Shown piece by piece: positions 8,501-16,956 of a DNA stretch of 64,000 nucleotides (positions within the stretch are counted from its first letter, which is position 1; each line of letters starts with the position of its first letter). Origin of the DNA: an uncultured Phycisphaerales bacterium (GTDB lineage: Bacteria > Planctomycetota > Phycisphaerae > WQYP01). The stretch spans positions 1 through 64,000 of the forward strand of contig CAIMWO010000087.1 of NCBI GenBank assembly GCA_903845195.1, given 5' to 3'. Under the pieces are notes generated by a model. That model made no database searches and was not told the DNA's origin. It worked only from the letters and a program-made list of their open reading frames with translations. A program made the position numbers and the translations under genes.

Positions 8501-10685
8501 TCATTTGAGGCAGGTAGCCGAACTGCTGGAACACCTGGTACTGGGGTTTGGGGGCGAAGAGGGCGCCGGCGAGGGGGTAGTTGGGGACGACTGATTTACC
8601 GACCCCGGCGACGTATACGCAACCGTTGAAGGTTTTTGCGCCGGCCTTGAGGGGCAATTCAAACCAGCCGTTGCCGTGGGCCAGCCACAACATGGTTTCG
8701 CCCGCGACATGAAGGGAGTGTTGCATGGTGCCGAGGTCGCGCATGAAGGGTTTGGAGATGGGCGAATTTTTGAGTTCGTAGGCCGAGGTGCGATCGGTGT
8801 TGATCAGGCTTACCGACGGATACGAGAGGCGGTTCCAATAAGTCGTCGAAGTGTTGAGATCGGGAACACGCGACGCAATCTTGCTGCTGTGCTTGGCGTC
8901 GTTAATCGATTCATACCGAAAGGCGGCGAAGTCAGCGGCGGAGCCCTCTTTGTCGGCATCGGCGCGGAGGCGATTGGTGCGGCGGAGCAGGGCGTTGTTG
9001 AACAAGGGGTACTGAACGTAGGCGCCCTCTTCGACACCCGGCCCCATGAAGACGGTCATCGACTCAGAGGGCGTCTTGCTCGGCTCCGTCGGCAGAATCT
9101 GCGGCGCGACTACCACCACGGTGGAGTATTGATGAATCGCATCGTGGATGGCTAGCGCCTGGCGCGACCGGCCCAGTTCCGCTTCGTGGAACGCATGCAA
9201 GGTCCCGAACCGGTCCACGCAGCGCTTGATCAGGTCGGCCTCGGTGATGAAGGTTGCGGAGGTGGCGACCAGTTTTCCCAGCGGATAGCCGCCGACCGCC
9301 AGCGCCTCGTCGTAGCCGGCCTTCATCTTCATGTAGGCCAGGAACTCGGGCGATTCGAGATTGCTGTCCATGCGCTTGAGGAACTCGATCTTCGCCTGCA
9401 GTTGCGCTTCGGTGCGCTCCAGCAGTATGGTGTTCATCACGTAGCGGAACTGCTCTTCAAAAAAGTTTCGCTCATCCTTCTTGAGACCCGCCACGAGTGA
9501 CTCGGTGGCCGCGGCATCATGCAGGAAGCGGGAATCGGCGCACAGGCGGATGATCGCGTCCAACTGCGCCAGGCGCAGCTGGTTCTCATCGCGTTCCTTG
9601 ACCAGTGCTTTCCGCGCCGGTGCGGGATCATGGGCCGAGCCGAGGATGGACAAGAGCCGTGCTGAGGAGTCCTGAGCGGCGACCTGCCCGCCGGTGGCGA
9701 TGAAGACCACGTCCCGCCGCAGGTGCGCTTTGTAGCTTTTGAGTCCATCCAGCATCGCCAGTTGGGTGGCCGCGGGGACGGCCGAGAGTTCGCCGGGCGC
9801 CAGGTCAGGCAGAATCGACGGCGCATCATATTCTGCCGGGATGATCAGTGCGGAGGGATCTGTCTTGTCGGCCACGCCGGCGCGAAGTATGCCCACCAGG
9901 ATCGGGTTGCGGATCTTCCGGTATTCCGTCCGCACCCGCAGCGTGACGGGTTCGTCGAGGTGATCGAAAATCCCCGGCGCGGCCACCACGCGGACATAGT
10001 TCATCGGCAGCGATCCGACGGCCAGGCTCTTGCGCCAGTTGATCTTGTCGAGGCCGTCGCGGCTGGAAACGATCATCGCCTTGAAGCCGACCTGTGCATA
10101 CTTGGCCCACAGCACGCCAAACGCCTTCGGCTGCTTCATCGCGTCGATCAGGGCGATGCAGTCGTCAAATTTGGGCCGGGTGTTCAGCAGTTCGTCGGTG
10201 ACCAGCACCAGCTTTCCCGCGAGGCCCTCGGCGGGCGTATTCATCGGTTGAATGTAATTGGGGAAATAGGGGAACAGTTCGACATTCGAGAGCGGCTTTC
10301 CGTCGGCGCCGAGAATCTGCCGCTCCAGCGTCCACGGCGCCACGGTTTGATTCTCATACTCGAGGAGTTCCAGGCCGGCATCGCGATAGGCCTGGCGGAT
10401 GTAGTCGGCAGTCTTGTAGAAGCCGTCCTGGCCGATGAAACGCGAACCCATCCCGATGATGTCCTGTTGGTGCGCCGCCACCTGCGCCGGCGCCACAGCC
10501 CCGCGCATTACCGCGGGATCATAGGACTCGTCGGCGGACCCCGTGGGCAGGGGCGGGCGTGGTGCAAACAGGGTCACGTAAAAGCACATGGCCAGCAGCA
10601 ATAGCGCAGCGAAGATGGCCGCCACGCCCAGGCGCTGTAGAAGGCTCACCGGCCTGTGATTCACTCGATCACCCGCTGTAGACAT
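5532..10685 (-). CDS. giant M28-peptidase-like (degenerate) / FtsX permease fusion
   Basis: The 1717-residue protein starts with an N-terminal TM (about 15-37), then an ectodomain whose opening (HQQDIIGMGSRFIGQDG and an amphipathic helix) matches the start of M28 Zn-aminopeptidase folds. Where active M28 enzymes have AHYDS, an Asp and a Glu-Glu pair, this protein has AEYDA near 286, no matching Asp, and GGQVAAQ near 328, so the metal site looks lost. A long predicted extracytoplasmic part with helical segments follows, then a TM block (about 980-1075). After that comes an FtsX-type core: TM near 1110-1130, a large loop, then TMs near 1415-1490 and 1512-1535 with RGSVYERKDEIFVYNAVG as coupling motif. 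A cytoplasmic tail of about 170 residues ends it. The ATG at 10685 overlaps the upstream gene by 17 bp. Confidence 0.8.
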   Translation of the reverse strand: MSTAGDRVNHRPVSLLQRLGVAAIFAALLLLAMCFYVTLFAPRPPLPTGSADESYDPAVMRGAVAPAQVAAHQQDIIGMGSRFIGQDGFYKTADYIRQAYRDAGLELLEYENQTVAPWTLERQILGADGKPLSNVELFPYFPNYIQPMNTPAEGLAGKLVLVTDELLNTRPKFDDCIALIDAMKQPKAFGVLWAKYAQVGFKAMIVSSRDGLDKINWRKSLAVGSLPMNYVRVVAAPGIFDHLDEPVTLRVRTEYRKIRNPILVGILRAGVADKTDPSALIIPAEYDAPSILPDLAPGELSAVPAATQLAMLDGLKSYKAHLRRDVVFIATGGQVAAQDSSARLLSILGSAHDPAPARKALVKERDENQLRLAQLDAIIRLCADSRFLHDAAATESLVAGLKKDERNFFEEQFRYVMNTILLERTEAQLQAKIEFLKRMDSNLESPEFLAYMKMKAGYDEALAVGGYPLGKLVATSATFITEADLIKRCVDRFGTLHAFHEAELGRSRQALAIHDAIHQYSTVVVVAPQILPTEPSKTPSESMTVFMGPGVEEGAYVQYPLFNNALLRRTNRLRADADKEGSAADFAAFRYESINDAKHSSKIASRVPDLNTSTTYWNRLSYPSVSLINTDRTSAYELKNSPISKPFMRDLGTMQHSLHVAGETMLWLAHGNGWFELPLKAGAKTFNGCVYVAGVGKSVVPNYPLAGALFAPKPQYQVFQQFGYLPQMMDITDPYGRYSRPLWATDVVWPYSPEIAGYGPNGVIRYMKDDGSIGQSVYKSNNFSQWGTSALSVNVVVFRAAPVGILDLINPQTLTAYGAVDLIVRDGLADLSRFYKYRGEEGSLTFVEPELFLYVELKAGAADSPSTQATRAFLLGTESIAATHYPLDPHKEIDGPGYLAADSLLIRDIPQRVASAMLQVDDRRLELQERHHMADERVVAFEKRAHESLEASTQPGISQHQRTLLSQESVTYSTLNHPVLRGAISEAVIGVLWYLGLLVPFAFFFEKLVFGFADVRKQIITQAMVILVVFALLKLLHPAFEMIRSSLMILLGFVILLISAGITMLFFGKFQENLDELRKQRGKVTAAEINTFGVIGTAFMLGLNNMHRRKVRTGLTCATLVLITFAMICFTSVTSDLKEKAVAVGKAPYQGFLLKPDSFYPIGEGDFFALQNKYAHMYTVAPRTMYVGERTWDQVVYNPQLDIVYDPAAQAATQPDAMAISRKVIANSMLVLSNREPLQEKIKLLTNRGWFPPPPEKMSTKDPILIMLPESMAGNLGLNVRDVNAGLPTVKVCGKLCSVWGIFAGASLAEARDLDGRNLLPFDAEAIATPRVAGSSLLASLNDPQLSPERVILAASRPFDTLSSAHAGARLTSVAVEFNALGYKDAKSAINTQLEQSGNETYYGLDGIAYIGQLARATSFAGLAGLLVPLLVAALTVLNTMRGSVYERKDEIFVYNAVGIAPRYVFFMFFAEAFVYAVVGAVLGFLLSQGLGRTLTELEAVTGYQWTGGMRMTFTNINTIFASIAVAVAVFVSTYFPARSAGRIATPADDQGWSLPPAQDDAIAFALPFTFDRKDRIAVLEFFNRIFMDHGEGGTGTFHAGKPEFAATEDSAGLIPEIRTTIWLKPFDLGVSQELIIRMPTDPETGEFIARLQLTRLSGTRESWMRLNEGFVGLVRKNFLYWRAVSPEERGRLFDAARQQIETAVMSAPTDVAAEVA

Positions 10686-13290
10686 CTGCCATGCCCATCG
10701 CTCGGAAATAGGTGGCCAATGCCACCGAAATAAACTCGCCGGAAAGTGCTCCGACTAACAAACCTATTGCGAACGGTTGTAACTTGTTGCGGATCGTCGC
10801 CGCACCGCCAAACCACAGTACGAACCAGCGTACGAGCAAGGCGACCAGCGCGCTGCCCCACAGCTTGGCCCCAAAATACGGAGATGCGCTGACGACGAAT
10901 CCGATCGGATGGAACCAGAACCAGGAAAACATCTGCCGCATGGCCGTCAGGATCACCGTGACGATTGCGGAATACCCGTAGGCGTACCACGTCGGATCGA
11001 TGTGGTGCGCCGCGCCGGCGGGTCCGGCGTTCAATACATTGGCATGTTGCGCCTGGTCCATCAGCGCGTTGAACGGCTGGAAATTCCAGGCCTTCGAATC
11101 AAACGCCCAGCCGTACTTGATCGTATCGCCACCCAAGGCATACGCATTGGACAGGAACGCCCAGCCACCCAGAAACAATCCGCCCAGCATCGCCAGGACG
11201 AGCGTGGTGGTGATATGCGAGGGGCGCACGCGCCAGCGCCGGCCCAGTTCGATCATTTCCATCTGTCCGCCCGGGATCAGAAAGAACGTCGTCGGACCCA
11301 TGAAGAACGTGACGACATAACAGAAGAACATCGCCTGCGGCCCAAAGACGGGGATGCCGCCGGTCACGGTCAGTATGAGTGCGAGATTGAACACGGCAAA
11401 CTCGCTCCAAGGCGTTCCGCACTCGGTGCGTAATTTCGAGCTGACCATTCCGATCAATACGATCCCGGCCAGGAAGGTCAGAATGCCCAGGACCGAGATT
11501 CCCACCCAATGCGCCCAGATCCCACCGAATCCAAAACATGCCGCCAGCAGTAACAGTGACGTGCGATAACTGAAGAGTTCGCCGTTGGATGCCGCCTTGT
11601 CGTTGAAGAGCGCGGCCTTAAGTACGCGCCCGATATAGCGCCAACTCAACGCCATGATCATGAGGCCGTACGCGACATAGGATCCCAGCATCTGTTCATT
11701 TCCGAGCGGGAAATTGGGCGTCGTGTCCCACCCGTACTTGTGCCCGATCCAATATTGCGTCCGAAATACCCAGAATCCCAGGATAATGCTGAACAGCACG
11801 TTCAGTTCCATGAACAGGCACAGGCTGATGAAGAACATGTTCAGATCGAAGTTGACGTCGAACATCGTGCCCCATGTGCCGCTGGTGAAGAACTCGTTCA
11901 TGCGGTGCGTGACGGTCACGTCCGGAATCACCGGATTCACGTGCCGCCAGATCTTCCCCAGGGTCCACAGGAGGCCGATCGCTCCTCCGGCCCACATCCA
12001 GCCGTTTTTCCAGATCGGGGCGGAGGCGCCGGGAGCGTCGGGATCGGGTCCCAGAAGCAACTGGGTCACCCGGGCCATGGGCATCAGGTACCGCTCACTA
12101 TCCATCCATTGCTGGCGCATCAGCGCATTGACCGCCAGGAACGCCACCATGATCAGGATCAGAAACGATGACCACACCGCCGCGGGCATGAGCCAGTCGC
12201 GCAGGGGAATGTACCCGGCAATGACAAACTTCAGCCCGGACCAACTCACCATGTTGTCCGGCTTGACCACCACGCCCGCCCGTGCCGCCTCCGGGAGCTT
12301 CGCGTAGTTGCTTTCGCGGACAATCACGCGGCCCTTGTAGATCCCTTCGAGCGTCGAGACGTTCATCAATTTTGCATCGGCGATCTCGAGGCGACCTATG
12401 CCGCTGAGCCCCAGTTCCACATCGACATATTTCTCGAGCGTTCCCGGGAATTTCGTCCCGTAGGCCCCCAGCCGCTGAAATCCCTTCTGGTGCAACGCGG
12501 TGACCCGCGGACCGGATTCGGAACTGAATATCTCCTGGAACTTGCTACCGCCGTCTTCGTAGACCCGGCAGTAATACTTCGACCCCGGCGCCAGCTCCGT
12601 GGCCCGCGCCAATACGCTGAACAGGTACGGCTCGCTGCGGACGATTCCGGCCTCGGTGCCATCCCGCGGCACCACCGGAACCCGCAGTCGTACGGCCGAA
12701 ACCTCGTCCGACCGCGTGTTTGCCATGACCGGCAGATTTTCCGTTTTTTCCGCCTCATATTCGACGGGCTGCCAGACGACATTTCCCCGGATGCCCGGCC
12801 GGAGCAAATCGGCGTTGTTAAGCTCTCCCGCCAGCAGATTTTCACCGTGCGGCCAGAGTCGATCGTTGAATGCGTCCAGCTTGTCCCACGTTTCCGTGCT
12901 CCGCGGAATCGTCCCCGTGATGGCGATAAACCGATGCCAGAAGCCCTGCGTCATCAGCGGCGCGGAGACCAGCATTGCGTAAATGACGCAGAGGAGTTCG
13001 GGGCGGCTGAGAATCCGCAGGCGGGCCATCGACCAGGAAATCCCCACCACTCCCAGCAATACCAGGGCGATCCACATCGCGGGCAACGCCAGCGTCTCTT
13101 CCGCCAGCGGGAGGCTGAAACTCAGGACCACCTCGCCGTACTGAATCAGCATCGACAGCAGCATCATTGCGAAGATGGCGGCCGCCGCCGATTTGAGGGT
13201 GATGCCGGCGCGCCATGTGGCACCCGGGCGTATATCGGCCCCGTCCTCTGACGAACGGGCTTGTGATTCTTGCTCTTTCTGTGCCTGCAT
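10669..13290 (-). CDS. large polytopic membrane protein (DUF6785/DUF6784-like)
   Basis: An 873-residue protein and first gene of the operon. TM segments lie at about 35-57 and 67-90. An extracytoplasmic region follows at about 130-350, with beta-type sequence and repeated Tyr/Val stretches, and then at least ten TM helices. The C-terminal part contains GPTTFFLIPGGQMEMIELGRRWRV. From memory this resembles the DUF6785/DUF6784 proteins common in Planctomycetota and Lentisphaerota, which look distantly like OPT transporters. No enzymatic motif is seen. The ATG at 13290 follows about 360 bp without genes, and the next gene overlaps its 3' end by 17 bp, which argues for a shared transcript. Substrate and role are unknown. 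Confidence 0.7.
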   Translation of the reverse strand: MQAQKEQESQARSSEDGADIRPGATWRAGITLKSAAAAIFAMMLLSMLIQYGEVVLSFSLPLAEETLALPAMWIALVLLGVVGISWSMARLRILSRPELLCVIYAMLVSAPLMTQGFWHRFIAITGTIPRSTETWDKLDAFNDRLWPHGENLLAGELNNADLLRPGIRGNVVWQPVEYEAEKTENLPVMANTRSDEVSAVRLRVPVVPRDGTEAGIVRSEPYLFSVLARATELAPGSKYYCRVYEDGGSKFQEIFSSESGPRVTALHQKGFQRLGAYGTKFPGTLEKYVDVELGLSGIGRLEIADAKLMNVSTLEGIYKGRVIVRESNYAKLPEAARAGVVVKPDNMVSWSGLKFVIAGYIPLRDWLMPAAVWSSFLILIMVAFLAVNALMRQQWMDSERYLMPMARVTQLLLGPDPDAPGASAPIWKNGWMWAGGAIGLLWTLGKIWRHVNPVIPDVTVTHRMNEFFTSGTWGTMFDVNFDLNMFFISLCLFMELNVLFSIILGFWVFRTQYWIGHKYGWDTTPNFPLGNEQMLGSYVAYGLMIMALSWRYIGRVLKAALFNDKAASNGELFSYRTSLLLLAACFGFGGIWAHWVGISVLGILTFLAGIVLIGMVSSKLRTECGTPWSEFAVFNLALILTVTGGIPVFGPQAMFFCYVVTFFMGPTTFFLIPGGQMEMIELGRRWRVRPSHITTTLVLAMLGGLFLGGWAFLSNAYALGGDTIKYGWAFDSKAWNFQPFNALMDQAQHANVLNAGPAGAAHHIDPTWYAYGYSAIVTVILTAMRQMFSWFWFHPIGFVVSASPYFGAKLWGSALVALLVRWFVLWFGGAATIRNKLQPFAIGLLVGALSGEFISVALATYFRAMGMADVYSG

Positions 13291-13652
13291 GAAGTATCCC
13301 GTTCGTCCTGCTTCAGAAGTCTCCCGAGCGTTGGCCCGGCGGCTTCCGTTATCGCGGCCAGCCGTGTGGCGATGCCCCTCCCCATGATCGCCGACTCACC
13401 GACGAGGACGACCGCCTGAACCGTGGTTTACAGCCATGGTTTACTGATACTTATGCGGCATTTCGCGTCACCGGTCAAGTGCTGCGATAAACGATTGGAA
13501 CCCCTCGTTTATTGCGTTTGCGATTACTGATTTTTCTACATTTTCAGGGGTCACGGCCGGATGCGATGACCGCGTGCAATGGCGTTGCCGTTTTGCTGGC
13601 GGAAATTCCATTGGCAGGTGATTCGATCTGATTCCCGGGCAAAAAACCGGAG
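13291..13652. promoter_or_regulatory. 362-bp gap upstream of the envelope operon, with direct repeat
   Basis: No gene is visible. It separates the corrinoid gene string from the envelope operon (both minus strand) and so should hold the operon's promoter. Two copies of CCRTGGTTTAC at 13421-13431 and 13434-13444 (13-bp period) look like a tandem operator. An A/T-richer patch at 13480-13545 is the other candidate. I could not fix a convincing -35/-10 pair. Confidence 0.4.
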
Positions 13653-14549
13653 TTATTGCGCCTTTCGCGCGGTAATGGATCGAGCGATCGCGGAAATATG
13701 CAGCGGCGTGGTCCCGCAGCACCCACCGAGGATCCGCACGCCCGCGTCAAGAAGCATCGGGACGACTTGTCCCATCTCCTCCGGCGTGGCGGATCGCCGA
13801 TCGCCGGCCCCGGGGGAACCGGCATTGGGCTGCAGAATCACCGCCACGGGACCTGCTGCCGCAACGAGTTGCCGCGCCAGTTCCACATATTCCGGCAACG
13901 ACAGCGATGTGCCGCAATTCGCCCCCAGCGCATCGACGCCGGCGTCGCGCATCGTCTGGGCAATCTGCCCGACCGTCGCCCCCGTCATCGTGCGGAACGA
14001 TCCGTCGCCGATTTTGGAAAACGCAAAGGTCGTCAGCACCGGCCAGTCGGCCACGCGGCGCGCCACGCGTACCGCTACCGTCGCTTCGCCCGGGTCCGCC
14101 ATCGTCTCGATCAAGATGCCATCGGCGCCGCCTTCGTGCAAGGCTGCAATCTGTTCTGAAAATATGGCCTCAAGTTCGGGTTCTGTCACGGTTCCGACCG
14201 GCTCGAGGAAATCTCCGAACGGCCCGACATCGCCCAGCACGATGGCATCCGGGCCAGCTCCGGCGCGCGCCGCCTGGGCGCCGGCGATGTTGATTTCCCG
14301 CACTTTGGCGTCAAGCCCGTGGCGTTCGAGCATGGAGCGCGTGGCGCCGAAGGTGTTGGTCGTCACCATGTCCGAGCCGGCGTTGAAATAGTCGCGGTGA
14401 ATGGCCTGGACCCGGTCGGCATGATCGATGCACCAGCGATCGGAGCATTCACCCGGGGCGAGGCCGCGGGCGAGCAATTGCGTGCCCATCGCTCCGTCGC
14501 ACAACAGCGTTCCTTCACGCAATCTCTGCAGAAAATCAGCGCGTTTCAT
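13653..14549 (-). CDS. homocysteine S-methyltransferase (BHMT/MetH N-domain type)
   Basis: A 298-residue Pfam S-methyl_trans-like protein. The N-terminal DGAMGTQL and TNTFGA motifs are seen, and the Zn/thiol-binding cysteines are intact: Cys212 in GANCGTS and Cys277-Cys278 in GGCCGTTP. It is the size of a stand-alone MetH homocysteine domain, without a methyltetrahydrofolate or cobalamin domain. With the corrinoid protein at 18099, it could form a split methionine synthase in which methyl-Co(III) passes its methyl group to homocysteine or another thiol. ATG 14549 has AAGGGG 6 bases upstream; longer in-frame extensions run through the preceding UroD gene and are rejected. Confidence 0.88.
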   Translation of the reverse strand: MKRADFLQRLREGTLLCDGAMGTQLLARGLAPGECSDRWCIDHADRVQAIHRDYFNAGSDMVTTNTFGATRSMLERHGLDAKVREINIAGAQAARAGAGPDAIVLGDVGPFGDFLEPVGTVTEPELEAIFSEQIAALHEGGADGILIETMADPGEATVAVRVARRVADWPVLTTFAFSKIGDGSFRTMTGATVGQIAQTMRDAGVDALGANCGTSLSLPEYVELARQLVAAAGPVAVILQPNAGSPGAGDRRSATPEEMGQVVPMLLDAGVRILGGCCGTTPLHISAIARSITARKAQ

Positions 14550-14569
14550 CGCAACCCCTTCGACTCTTA

Positions 14570-15628
14570 TCACACGGAACAGTTTAACATGGTATCGACT
14601 TTGGCCTTGATCCGGCACTCGCATCCGGTGACGGAGAGCACATCGCACTCGCTGCCCAGGATCAGGGGATGCCCGGTACGGCACATGTTCGTGATGAGTT
14701 CCCGCGTCATCTGAATGACATTCTCCTCCGTCACTTTCGTATCGGAGTAGAAACTCTTGGTGGGGAGATTGCCGTAGAGCACGACGTTGTCCGGCACAAT
14801 TAGCGCATCTTCCCAGAGTTTTCGCGAACTGCCCAGCGAGAGCATGACCGGATCGAGCGAGGCGAAATCGCGCAGCATCTGATTGGTGATCTCGCCGCAG
14901 CAATGGAAGATCAGGTCGACGCCCGCATCGCCGAGTTGCTTGCGGATGCGGCGATTGGGCTGCATCACCAATCGTTCCCAGACGTCGCTTCCGGTTTCGA
15001 GTTGTTTGGGCGAAATATAGGCCACGTTGGCGGCCGGTTCTGCGAGCACGATGGCCTTTGCCCCCGCTTCGATCTGGCGGGCCAGCGACCGATGGATGAT
15101 CATCTCCGCCAGTGCCAGGGCCCGTTCGACGTTCTGCACTTCGGGGTCTTCCTCCGCCGTGGTTCCCGCACCCAACATATAGACCGGCGTGATCGGGTCC
15201 GCCAGCAGCTTCGTCATCAGCGAGAACGGCCCGATGCACATGCCCGAAGAGACCAGCGACCGATCCGTTGCCACGATCTTGATGGCATCGACATGCGCCT
15301 GCGATCGCACATCCAGCGGCCCCTTCAGCCGGCTTTCGACGATTGACAACGTCTCCGCAGCAATCGAGTCGGGAAAGTGAAATTCCGCAGCCTGGGCATA
15401 CGGAATCCCCAACAGCCCCAGCAGCGACGCCTTTTCCAGCGTCAAATCCATCAACGGAATCGCCAGCGGCGTCTGATAGCGCGTCGCCGCTTCCGCGACC
15501 ACGGCTCCCAGCCGCCGGCCGTCGAGACGTATGGCGTCATGGTCTGGTTTTTCATGCAGGACCAGATCCGTCCCGATCGGCATGCGCAGTCCGCGCGCCG
15601 CCAAATCCAGGTAGTACTGCCGCTTCAT
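14570..15628 (-). CDS. UroD-family methyltransferase with intact HxCG zinc motif
   Basis: A 352-residue TIM-barrel protein of the uroporphyrinogen decarboxylase superfamily, the branch containing MtaA/MtbA methylcobamide:thiol methyltransferases. HCCG at 242-245 supplies a His-x-Cys pair, and Cys328 in GSECDV is well placed as third zinc ligand, so this copy can plausibly activate a thiol acceptor. The start MKRQYYL at 15628 is preceded by AAAGGTG at 5-bp spacing. It begins 4 bp after the stop of the next UroD gene and ends 20 bp before the homocysteine methyltransferase start. It is unlikely to be heme-pathway HemE given neighbours and zinc residues. Confidence 0.85.
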   Translation of the reverse strand: MKRQYYLDLAARGLRMPIGTDLVLHEKPDHDAIRLDGRRLGAVVAEAATRYQTPLAIPLMDLTLEKASLLGLLGIPYAQAAEFHFPDSIAAETLSIVESRLKGPLDVRSQAHVDAIKIVATDRSLVSSGMCIGPFSLMTKLLADPITPVYMLGAGTTAEEDPEVQNVERALALAEMIIHRSLARQIEAGAKAIVLAEPAANVAYISPKQLETGSDVWERLVMQPNRRIRKQLGDAGVDLIFHCCGEITNQMLRDFASLDPVMLSLGSSRKLWEDALIVPDNVVLYGNLPTKSFYSDTKVTEENVIQMTRELITNMCRTGHPLILGSECDVLSVTGCECRIKAKVDTMLNCSV

Positions 15629-15632
15629 TCTG

Positions 15633-16814
15633 TCACCTTTGTACCGCATGTCCCGCGCACTGCGGCGGGCAAATCTGTCCAATGGGTTTCAAATTCACCC
15701 CGTGTCCCCACACCTCCCGGACGCAGTGCAGGTAATACATATAATTTTCCAGCGGCACATCCGGCGGAACGCGGTGGTCGGCAAAGCCGATGAAGCCGCC
15801 CTCTTCCACCAGCGGGGCAAGCCGGAGCACTTCGGCCCGAATGGCTTCCTTGCTCCTGGCCATGATGTGCTTGTCGAAACCGCCCATCATCAGTAATTGT
15901 TTGCCGTACTGTTTGCGGAACTTCACCGGATCGGCGCCCCAGGTTCCGATTTCAATGGGGAACATGCAGTTGACGCCTGCGTCGAGCCAGAGGGGCAGAA
16001 GGTCATCGATTTTTCCGTCGCAATCGACCCAGATAATGTCCACGCCGTGGCTGCGTAGGAGGCCCGTGATGCGTTTGTAGTGCGGAACGAGGAACTGTTT
16101 GAAATGCGCGGGGGATAACAGCGGTCCGCCGTTGTAGCACATATCTTCCCAGATGCTGCAGCCGTCGAAGACGCCGCCGGTGCGCAAGACGCGCGTCAGC
16201 GATGCGACGATGCAATCGGCGACGGTGGTGACCATTTCTTCAAACCACGCTGGATCGTCGTAGACGACGTAGCTGATCGCTTCCATGCCCATCCAGTCGC
16301 GGAGCCAGCCGAAGAGGCTTCCACCCCACAATGTCGCCGGCTTCGCCCGCCCGTTATCGCGCCAGATTCGTTTGGCCTGGTCCCAATCCTGCGGGTAGCG
16401 GCGGGGGTCGTCGGGATCCAGCCGCCACTGGTAATGCTCTTTCCAGCTTTGCCGATCGACGAGCAGATGTCCTTCATGCATGGGGATCGACGACATGTGT
16501 TTTTTGCGCAGCACGCGGACGCCGTCGCCCTGTTGCACGACTTCATGATCGCCGCGATCTTCGATCACCTTGTATTCGAAGCCCGGGCAGAGCCCCACGT
16601 TGAACCCCGGCCCGCCGCTGTATTCGTCCATGCCAAAAAATTCATTGGCCGACGTGCCATCATAATTCTTATAGATCACGCGCTGGGGTAATCCCTGATT
16701 GTGCCATTCGTCGATGGTTTCCGACCAGAAGCCGAAGTCGCAGATGGGCGAGCGATCGCGGGGAAGGTAGTGCATCGTTGCGAGAAAGCGTTGACGTTCA
16801 TTCATGACGTTCAT
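15633..16814 (-). CDS. UroD-family protein, zinc motif altered (VDCDG)
   Basis: A 393-residue UroD-superfamily protein. The position matching HxCG reads VDCDG in DIIWVDCDGKIDD, so the His is gone and an Asp-rich pocket replaces it. Such proteins occur in multiples in Planctomycetota and are usually annotated only as uroporphyrinogen decarboxylase family. Genomic context with a corrinoid shuttle suggests a methyl donor:corrinoid methyltransferase or an accessory protein. ATG 16814 has AGGAG 11 bases upstream; ATG 16805 is an alternative. It is followed after 4 bp by the HCCG-bearing paralogue. Confidence 0.8.
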   Translation of the reverse strand: MNVMNERQRFLATMHYLPRDRSPICDFGFWSETIDEWHNQGLPQRVIYKNYDGTSANEFFGMDEYSGGPGFNVGLCPGFEYKVIEDRGDHEVVQQGDGVRVLRKKHMSSIPMHEGHLLVDRQSWKEHYQWRLDPDDPRRYPQDWDQAKRIWRDNGRAKPATLWGGSLFGWLRDWMGMEAISYVVYDDPAWFEEMVTTVADCIVASLTRVLRTGGVFDGCSIWEDMCYNGGPLLSPAHFKQFLVPHYKRITGLLRSHGVDIIWVDCDGKIDDLLPLWLDAGVNCMFPIEIGTWGADPVKFRKQYGKQLLMMGGFDKHIMARSKEAIRAEVLRLAPLVEEGGFIGFADHRVPPDVPLENYMYYLHCVREVWGHGVNLKPIGQICPPQCAGHAVQR

Positions 16815-16956
16815 GATATTAAAAACTCCTGACACCGCCGAATCCAGCATACTTCTGGAACCGCTCGCTGCCATCCATCCCGCTGCCAAACCCCTATATT
16901 ATCCTGCTGCGACACGTCCTCTGAATTGCCCCGTTGTTTGATTCTCTGCTTTTTGC

